DNA of 33,676 bases from Saccoglossus kowalevskii (taxonomy: Eukaryota > Hemichordata > Enteropneusta > Harrimaniidae), in assembly GCF_000003605.2 (NCBI RefSeq), contig NW_003123870.1, positions 1 to 33,676 of the forward strand, given 5' to 3'. A program made the position numbers and the translations under genes. The notes below the pieces were generated by a model that was not told the origin of the DNA, made no database searches, and saw nothing but the letters and a program-made list of their open reading frames with translations. This document shows, piece by piece, positions 27,009 through 33,676 of the stretch (positions are counted from its first letter, which is position 1; every line of letters begins with the position of its first letter).

Positions 27009-27786
27009 AGTGAGTGACACAACATGCACCTATATCAAGTGAGTAACACAACATGCACCTATCTCAAGTGAGTAACACAACATGCACCTATATCAAGTGA
27101 GTGACACAACATGCACCTATATCAAGTGAGTGACACAACATGCACCTATATCAAGTGAGTGACACAACATGCACCTATCTCATGTGAGTGACACAACATG
27201 CACCTATCTCATGTGAGTGACAGAATGGTAAGTACTCAAGTGAGTGACACAACATGCACCTATCTCATGTGAGTGACACAATGGTAAGTACTCAAGTGGG
27301 TGACACAACAGGGCACCTATCTCATGTGAGTGACACAATGGTAAGTACTCTAGTGAGTGTCACAACATGCACCTATATCAAGTGAGTGACACAACATGCA
27401 CCTATATCAAGTGAGTGACACAACATGCACCTATCTCATGTGAGTGACACAACATGCACCTATCTCATGTGAGTGACACAACATGCACCTATCTCATGTG
27501 AGTGACACAACATGCACCTATCTCAAGTGAGTGACACAACATGCACCTATATCAAGTGAGTGACACAGCATGCACCTATCTCATGTGAGTGACACAACAT
27601 GCACCTATCTCATGTGAGTGACACAACAAGCACCTATCTCATGTGAGTGACACAACATGCACCTATCTCAAGTGAGTGACACAACATGCACCTATATCAA
27701 GTGAGTGACACAACATGCACCTATCTCATGTGAGTGACACAACATGCACCTATCTCATGTGAGTGACACAACATGCACCTATCTCA
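27009..27786. repeat. Duplicated array block, copy 2 (offset 5,090 bp)
   Basis: This is the partner of 21919-22696. It diverges after 27786, where a CTC-ATG unit replaces CTC-AAG. It carries the same uninterrupted insertion-site sequence. Confidence 0.9.
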
Positions 27787-30700
27787 TGTGAGTGACACAA
27801 CATGCACCTATCTCAAGTGAGTGACACAACATGCACCTATATCAAGTGAGTAACACAACATGCACCTATCTCATGTGAGTGACACAACATGCACCTATAT
27901 CAAGTGAGTGACACAACATGCATCTATCTCATGTGAGTGACACAACATGCACCTATATCAAGTGGGTGACACAACATGCACCTATATCAAGTGAGTAACA
28001 CAACATGCACCTATCTCATGTGAGTGACACAACATGCACCTATCTCATGTGAGTGACACAACATGCACCTATCTCATGTGAGTAACACAACATGCACCTA
28101 TCTCATGTGAGTAACACAACATGCACCTATATCAAGTGAGTGACACAACATGCACATATCTCATGTGAGTGACACAACATGCACCTATCTCATGTGAGTG
28201 ACACAATGGTAAGTACTCAAGTGAGTGACACAACATGCACCTATCTCAAGTGAGTAACACAACATGCACCTATATCAAGTGAGTAACACAACATGCACCT
28301 ATCTCAAGTGAGTAACACAACATGCACCTATATCAAGTGAGTAACACAACATGCACCTATATCAAGTGAGTAACACAACATGCACCTAGCTCAAGTGAGT
28401 AACACAACATGCACCTATCTCATGTGAGTGACACAATGGTAAGTACTCAAGTAAGTGACACAACATGCACCTATATCAAGTGAGTAACACAACATGCACC
28501 TATCTCAAGTGAGTAACACAACATGCACCTATATCAAGTGAGCGACACAACATGCACCTATATCAAGTGAGTGACACAACATGCACCTATATCAAGTGAG
28601 TGACACAACATGCACCTATCTCATGTGAGTGACACAACATGCACCTATCTCATGTGAGTGACACAATGGTAAGTACTCAAGTGAGTGACACAACATGCAC
28701 CTATCTCATGTGAGTGACACAATGGTAAGTACTCAAGTGGGTGACACAACAGGGCACCTATCTCATGTGAGTGACACAATGGTAAGTACTCTAGTGAGTG
28801 ACACAACATGCACCTATATCAAGTGAGTGACACAACATGCACCTATCTCATGTGAGTGACACAACATGCACCTATCTCATGTGAGTGACACAATGGTAAG
28901 TACTCAAGTGAGTAACACAACATGCACCTATCTCATGTGAGTGACACAATGGTAAGTACTCAAGTGAGTGACACAACATGCACCTATATCAAGTGTGTGA
29001 CACAACATGCATCTAACTCAAGTGAGTGACACAACATGCACCTATATCAAGTGAGTGACACAACATGCACCTATCTCATGTGAGTGACACAACATTCACC
29101 TATCTCATGTGAGTGACACAACATGCACCTATCTGAAGTGAGTGACACAACATGCACCTATCTCATGTGAGTGACACAACATGCACCTATCTCAAGTGAG
29201 TGACACAACATGCACCTATATCAAGTGAGTAACACAACATGCACCTATCTCATGTGAGTGACACAACATGCACCTATATCAAGTGAGTGACACAACATGC
29301 ATCTATCTCATGTGAGTGACACAACATGCACCTATATCAAGTGGGTGACACAACATGCACCTATATCAAGTGAGTAACACAACATGCACCTATCTCATGT
29401 GAGTGACACAACATGCACCTATCTCATGTGAGTGACACAACATGCACCTATCTCATGTGAGTGACACAATGGTAAGTACTCTAGTGAGTGACACAACATG
29501 CACCTATATCAAGTGAGTGACACAACATGCACCTATCTCATGTGAGTGACACAACATGCACCTATCTCATGTGAGTAACACAACATGCACCTATATCATG
29601 TGAGTGACGCAACATGCACATATCTCATGTGAGTGACACAACATGCACCTATCTCATGTGAGTGACACAATGGTAAGTACTCAAGTGAGTGACACAACAT
29701 GCACCTATCTCAAGTGAGTAACACAACATGCACCTATATCAAGTGAGTAACACAACATGCACCTATCTCAAGTGAGTAACACAACATGCACCTATATCAA
29801 GTGAGTAACACAACATGCACCTATATCAAGTGAGTAACACAACATGCACCTAGCTCAAGTGAGTAACACAACATGCACCTATCTCATGTGAGTGACACAA
29901 TGGTAAGTACTCAAGTGAGTGACACAACATGCACCTATATCAAGTGAGTAACACAACATGCACCTATCTCAAGTGAGTAACACAACATGCACCTATATCA
30001 AGTGAGTGACACAACATGCACCTATATCAAGTGAGTGACACAACATGCACCTATATCAAGTGAGTGACACAACATGCACCTATCTCATGTGAGTGACACA
30101 ACATGCACCTATCTCTTGTGAGTGACACAACATGCACCTATCTCATGTGAGTGACACAACATGCACCTATCTCAAGTGAGTGACACAACATGCACCTATA
30201 TCAAGTGAGTGACACAGCATGCACCTATCTCATGTGAGTGACACAACATGCACCTATCTCATGTGAGTGACACAACATGCACCTATCTTATGTGAGTGAC
30301 ACAACATGCACCTATCTCAAGTGAGTGACACAACATGCACATATATCAAGTGAGTGACACAACATGCACCTATCTCATGTGAGTGACACAACATGCACCT
30401 ATCTCATGTGAGTGACACAACATGCACCTATCTCATGTGAGTGACACAACATGCACCTATCTCAAGTGAGTGACACAACATGCACCTATATCAAGTGAGT
30501 AACACAACATGCACCTATCTCATGTGAGTGACACAACATGCACCTATATCAAATGAGTGACACAACATGCATCTATCTCATGTGAGTGACATAACATGCA
30601 CCTATATCAAGTGGGTGACACAACATGCACCTATATCAAGTGAGTAACACAACATGCACCTATCTCATGTGAGTGACACAACATGCACCTATCTCATGTG

Positions 30701-32826
30701 AGTGACACAACATGCACCTATCTCATGTGAGTGACACAACATGCACCTATCTCATGTGAGTAACACAACATGCACCTATATCAAGTGAGTGACACAACAT
30801 GCACATATCTCATGTGAGTGACACAACATGCACCTATCTCATGTGAGTGACACAATGGTAAGTACTCAAGTGAGTGACACAACATGCACCTATCTCAAGT
30901 GAGTAACACAACATGCACCTATATCAAGTGAGTAACACAACATGCACATATCTCAAGTGAGTAACACAACATGCACCTATATCAAGTGAGTAACACAACA
31001 TGCACCTATATCTAGTGAGTAACACAACATGCACCTAGCTCAAGTGAGTAACACAACATGCACCTATCTCATGTGAGTGACACAATGGTAAGTACTCAAG
31101 TGAGTGACACAACATGCACCTATCTCAAGTGAGTAACACAACATGCACCTATATCAAGTGAGCGACACAACATGCACCTATATCAAGTGAGTGACACAAC
31201 ATGCACCTATATCAAGTGAGTGACACAACATGCACCTATCTCATGTGAGTGACACAACATGCACCTATCTCATGTGAGTGACACAATGGTAAGTACTCAA
31301 GTGAGTGACACAACATGCACCTATCTCATGTGAGTGACACAATGGTAAGTACTCAAGTGGGGTGACACAACAGGGCACCTATCTCATGTGAGTGACACAA
31401 TGGTAAGTACTCTAGTGAGTGACACAACATGCACCTATATCAAGTGAGTGACACAACATGCACCTATCTCATGTGAGTGACACAACATGCACCTATCTCA
31501 TGTGAGTGACACAATGGTAAGTACTCAAGTGAGTAACACAACATGCACCTATCTCATGTGAGTGACACAATGGTAAGTACTCAAGTGAGTGACACAACAT
31601 GCACCTATATCAAGTGTGTGACACAACATGCATCTATCTCAAGTGAGTGACACAACATGCACCTATATCAAGTGAGTGACACAACATGCACCTATCTCAT
31701 GTGAGTGACACAACATTCACCTATCTCATGTGAGTGACACAACATGCACCTATCTGAAGTGAGTGACACAACATGCACCTATCTCATGTGAGTGACACAA
31801 CATGCACCTATCTCAAGTGAGTGACACAACATGCACCTATATCAAGTGAGTAACACAGCATGCACCTATCTCATGTGAGTGACACAACATGCACCTATAT
31901 CAAGTGAGTGACACAACATGCATCTATCTCATGTGAGTGACACAACATGCACCTATATCAAGTGGGTGACACAACATGCACCTATATCAAGTGAGTAACA
32001 CAACACGCACCTATCTCATGTGAGTGACACAACATGCACCTATCTCATGTGAGTGACACAACATGCACCTATCTCATGTGAGTGACACAATGGTAAGTAC
32101 TCTAGTGAGTGACACAACATGCACCTATATCAAGTGAGTGACACAACATGCACCTATCTCATGTGAGTGACACAACATGCACCTATCTCATGTGAGTAAC
32201 ACAACATGCACCTATATCAAGTGAGTGACACAACATGCACATATCTCATGTGAGTGACACAATGGTAAGTACTCTAGTGAGTGACACAACATGCACCTAT
32301 CTCAAGTGAGTAACACAACATGCACCTATATCAAGTGAGTAACACAACATGCACCTATCTCAAGTGAGTAACACAACATGCACCTATATTAAGTGAGTAA
32401 CACAACATGCACCTATATCAAGTGAGTAACACAACATGCACCTAGCTCAAGTGAGTAACACAACATGCACCTATCTCATGTGAGTGACACAATGGTAAGT
32501 ACTCAAGTGAGTGACACAACATGCACCTATATCAAGTGAGTAACACAACATGCACCTATCTCAAGTGAGTAACACAACATGCACCTATATCAAGTGAGTG
32601 ACACAACATGCACCTATATCAAGTGAGTAACACAACATGCACCTATATCAAGTGAGTGACACAACATGCACCTATCTCATGTGAGTGACACAACATGCAC
32701 CTATCTCATGTGAGTGACAGAATGGTAAGTACTCAAGTGAGTGACACAACATGCACCTATCTCATGTGAGTGACACAATGGTAAGTACTCAAGTGGGTGA
32801 CACAACAGGGCACCTATCTCATGTGA

Positions 32827-32831
32827 GTGAC
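32827..32831. repeat. Target-site duplication GTGAC, right flank
   Basis: GTGAC ends the array immediately before the right LTR and matches 663-667. The preceding sequence CAGGGCACC...CTCATGTGA is the higher-order-repeat context that, inside the array, is followed by ACAATGGTAAG, the sequence found after the left GTGAC. Confidence 0.65.
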
Positions 32832-32875
32832 TGTAATGTATTCACACAAGTCCAACCAGTGAGGCAGAAACAGCT

Positions 32876-32881
32876 TTTATT
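32876..32881 (-). terminator. Polyadenylation signal AATAAA in the right LTR
   Basis: This is the same AATAAA as in the left copy. In the 3' LTR it is the signal that would end the element transcript. Confidence 0.65.
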
Positions 32882-32997
32882 CATTCACACGATGTTTCAT
32901 ACAGGCCACCATTACAAGAATGTCGTCATACCAGAGAATAACTTACATCACGTGTTAGGGGTCATCTCCAATGACCTACAAGTAAGGGGCGTCTCAC

Positions 32998-33009
32998 AAA
33001 TATATATAA
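32998..33009 (-). promoter_or_regulatory. TATA-like promoter element in the right LTR
   Basis: The same TTATATATATTT as in the left copy, on the minus strand. Transcription started here would leave the LTR at 32832 and run leftward into the satellite array. Confidence 0.45.
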
Positions 33010-33032
33010 CATGAGTACAGGAATACATTACA

Positions 33033-33045
33033 CTTCCCCCTTTTT
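33033..33045 (-). promoter_or_regulatory. Polypurine tract
   Basis: The minus strand reads AAAAAGGGGGAAG immediately before the TGTAATG start of the 3' LTR. This 13-base purine run, touching the LTR, is the RNase H-resistant primer for plus-strand DNA synthesis in LTR retrotransposons. Confidence 0.93.
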
Positions 33046-33297
33046 AAGCTGAGAACTTGTACAATAGAATCTCAAAGTTTAAATTCAAATGTTCTTTGCC
33101 TACTTTAACAAAATAACAATAAACGTTAAATCCTATCATCAGAGGGGAGAGGTTACTCGCACAAATCACCCTCAAATGGATCCTCAGCATCCATTTTCCC
33201 TACTCTACAGTTTTGGTTTCACAATAGTCATCCACATCATGGATATGGGTATATTCTTTGAACTTTGAAAACATCAAAAATACATAACAGTAAAAAC
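33046..33297 (-). other. Retrotransposon 3' untranslated region
   Basis: About 250 bp between the pol stop codon and the polypurine tract. It is AT-rich and I see no open frame of note and no env-like gene. No similarity to the satellite is visible. Confidence 0.75.
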
Positions 33298-33675
33298 TCA
33301 CAAATCTAAACGAACTGGTGGTTTTCTTATGCGTGTAGAAACCCTCAACATTGGTTTGGGTGTAGCAGGTACAGGCAACAACGGTTTACTAGGAGAAGCA
33401 AGTGGTTCGATCGGAATCTGTTTACTTACTAAATTTCCCCCTGAACTAAATGGTAAAACTGCTGGAACATGCATCTCACTGTCATCATCATGTGTAGAAA
33501 GGGAACTATACATGTCGCAACCTGTACTAAACCCTACTTTAGATAATCTAACATGATCAGTGTGGCGTCTCACCTCACGACCATCTTCTAATCTAACTAT
33601 ATAAGAAGAAGCATTCTTCTCTACTACTCTACCATTTAACCAACGTGGACCTGGCCTAAAGTTGTAGACAAACAC
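33298..33675 (-). CDS. pol: Retrotransposon Pol polyprotein, integrase C-terminal end (partial)
   Basis: Integrase inserts the element DNA into the genome. This frame enters from the right edge and ends at TGA (33300-33298), giving 125 codons without an internal stop. The first codon at 33675 is GTG inside the protein, not a start. Residues 1-46 hold the small beta-barrel C-terminal domain typical of K02A2.6-like integrases: FRPGPRWLNGRVVE, then SYIVRLEDGREVRRHTDHVRL. Residues 61-67 are acidic (THDDDSE) and residues 89-108 rich in proline and serine. The last 13 residues, STRIRKPPVRLDL, are the basic tail common at the end of these polyproteins. The catalytic DDE core, RNase H and reverse transcriptase lie outside the window. 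The tail looks intact. Family assignment is by motif recognition. Confidence 0.9.
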   Translation of the reverse strand: MFVYNFRPGPRWLNGRVVEKNASSYIVRLEDGREVRRHTDHVRLSKVGFSTGCDMYSSLSTHDDDSEMHVPAVLPFSSGGNLVSKQIPIEPLASPSKPLLPVPATPKPMLRVSTRIRKPPVRLDL

Positions 33676-33676
33676 A

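Larger units (their letters stand above)
663..32831. repeat. 32.2-kb tandem satellite array of 29-bp and 27-bp units
   Basis: The whole interval is a head-to-tail array. A typical 29-bp unit is 748-776, starting GTGACACAACATGCACC and then TAT, CTC or ATC, and ATGTGA or AAGTGA. A 27-bp variant (663-689 is one) replaces the middle with ATGGTAAGTACT. Recurrent choices are CTC versus ATC, CATG versus CAAG, and GTGAC versus GTAAC. The array holds about 1,110-1,120 units, roughly 150 of them 27 bp by hand count. Because 29 is not a multiple of three and each unit carries TGA on the plus strand and TAG on the minus strand, every frame meets a stop within three units; the array is non-coding. I saw no gene, transposon or unique sequence inside it. 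Its chromosomal role (centromeric, subtelomeric or other) is unknown. Confidence 0.98.
18575..32831. repeat. Array domain D: complex 1.44-1.46-kb higher-order repeats
   Basis: Marker CAGGGCACC or CAGTGCACC after a TGGGTGAC unit occurs at 18888, 20352, 21816, 22219, 26276, 27309, 28750, 31371 and 32816. Marker CCTAGCTCAAG occurs six times (its GCTCAAG at 19991, 21455, 28389, 29853, 31038 and 32445). Spacings cluster at 1,464, 1,441, 1,445 and 1,407 bp, with larger gaps where blocks are missing or rearranged. About 23-26 kb is a more irregular mixture of 29-bp and 27-bp units. The right end of the array stops just after the last such marker. Confidence 0.85.
32832..33032 (-). repeat. Long terminal repeat, right copy (3' LTR)
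   Basis: This copy is 201 bp and identical to 462-662, with the same 12-bp terminal inverted repeats. The polypurine tract directly upstream of it on the minus strand marks it as the 3' LTR of the element lying to the right. Its outer edge at 32832 meets the array. Because LTRs of one insertion are identical when made, the lack of differences means little time has passed, or recent homogenisation, if both copies descend from one event. Confidence 0.96.
32832..33676 (-). mobile_element. 3' end of a Ty3/gypsy-type LTR retrotransposon (partial)
   Basis: Read on the minus strand from the right edge, this holds the end of pol (to 33298), a 3' untranslated region of about 250 bp, a polypurine tract (33045 to 33033) and the 3' LTR. 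This is the standard 3' architecture of the family. Together with 1-662 it supplies both ends of one element type in the same orientation; the middle (rest of gag, protease, reverse transcriptase, RNase H, integrase core) is not in the window. Confidence 0.93.

Noticed and set aside
663-32831. CRISPR array, suggested by regular units of about 29 bp
   Set aside because: There are no unique spacers: each unit follows the next directly and differs only at a few recurrent positions. The flanks are a eukaryotic-type retrotransposon and no cas gene is present.
663-32831. Repeat-containing protein gene
   Set aside because: The unit length is not a multiple of three, and TGA or TAG in each unit closes every frame within about 87 bases on both strands.
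663-32831. Telomeric repeat or CENP-B box
   Set aside because: No TTAGGG-like or other known telomere motif and nothing resembling the CENP-B recognition sequence is seen in the units.
663-32831. AP-1/CREB-like binding sites (TGAGTGAC, TGACAC)
   Set aside because: TGAGTGAC differs from the AP-1 consensus TGAGTCA by an inserted base and has no half-site symmetry. The resemblance is too weak.
663-32831. Z-DNA-forming tract
   Set aside because: Alternating purine-pyrimidine runs such as ACATGCAC are only about 8 bases long and lack CG steps.
663-32831. Exact copy number of the array
   Set aside because: Arrays of this kind are easily collapsed or expanded in assembly, so I report the length as given and do not treat the unit count as biologically exact.
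462-33032. A single complete LTR element with the satellite as its internal region
   Set aside because: The primer-binding site and gag lie outside the left LTR, and the polypurine tract and pol lie outside the right LTR. The array therefore sits between two element ends and not within one element.
33329-33556. Plus-strand open frame of 75 codons
   Set aside because: It is the antisense shadow of the pol frame, which carries the integrase C-terminal motif and the STRIRKPP tail.

Overview
The window is eukaryotic, and almost certainly animal, repeat DNA with no host gene. It has two parts. One is a 32.2-kb tandem satellite array (663-32831). The other is the two ends of a Ty3/gypsy-type LTR retrotransposon on the minus strand: its 5' end lies left of the array (gag, primer-binding site, 5' LTR; 1-662) and its 3' end lies right of it (3' LTR, polypurine tract, 3' untranslated region, end of pol; 32832-33676). 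An animal host is inferred from the style of the gag and integrase tail (the Mag-like, 'K02A2.6-like' lineage common in invertebrates and fish), the AATAAA signal and the serine-tRNA-type primer site. The species cannot be told from this sequence.

Layout. 1-396: N-terminal 132 codons of gag, running off the left edge. 448-458: primer-binding site. 462-662: 201-bp LTR. 663-32831: about 1,110-1,120 tandem units, mostly 29 bp, with roughly 150 copies of a 27-bp variant unit carrying GGTAAGTACT. The array has higher-order structure that changes along its length: a 145-bp five-unit repeat near the left end, an 85-bp three-unit repeat near 13.4-14.1 kb, and a 1,464-bp higher-order repeat in the right half. 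Kilobase-scale blocks are also duplicated at fixed offsets (6,718, 3,589 and 5,090 bp). 32832-33032: the second LTR, identical to the first at all 201 positions. 33033-33045: polypurine tract. 33298-33675: last 125 codons of pol.

The main result is how the parts fit together. The array is flanked by the two outer halves of what looks like one insertion. GTGAC lies outside each LTR. Joining the right end of the array to the left end, with one GTGAC removed, recreates exactly the sequence and spacing of uninterrupted copies inside the array (near 22.2 and 27.3 kb). The closest relatives of the left edge of the array lie near its right end (about 30.0-30.5 kb). The simplest readings are a macro-repeat in which element plus array was duplicated in tandem, or a circular or circularly permuted molecule or assembly. 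Two unrelated insertions are less likely.

No operon, CRISPR, toxin or defence system is present. The only coding capacity belongs to the retrotransposon, which looks young: identical LTRs and open gag and pol ends. Its 3' LTR promoter points into the satellite and could transcribe it.
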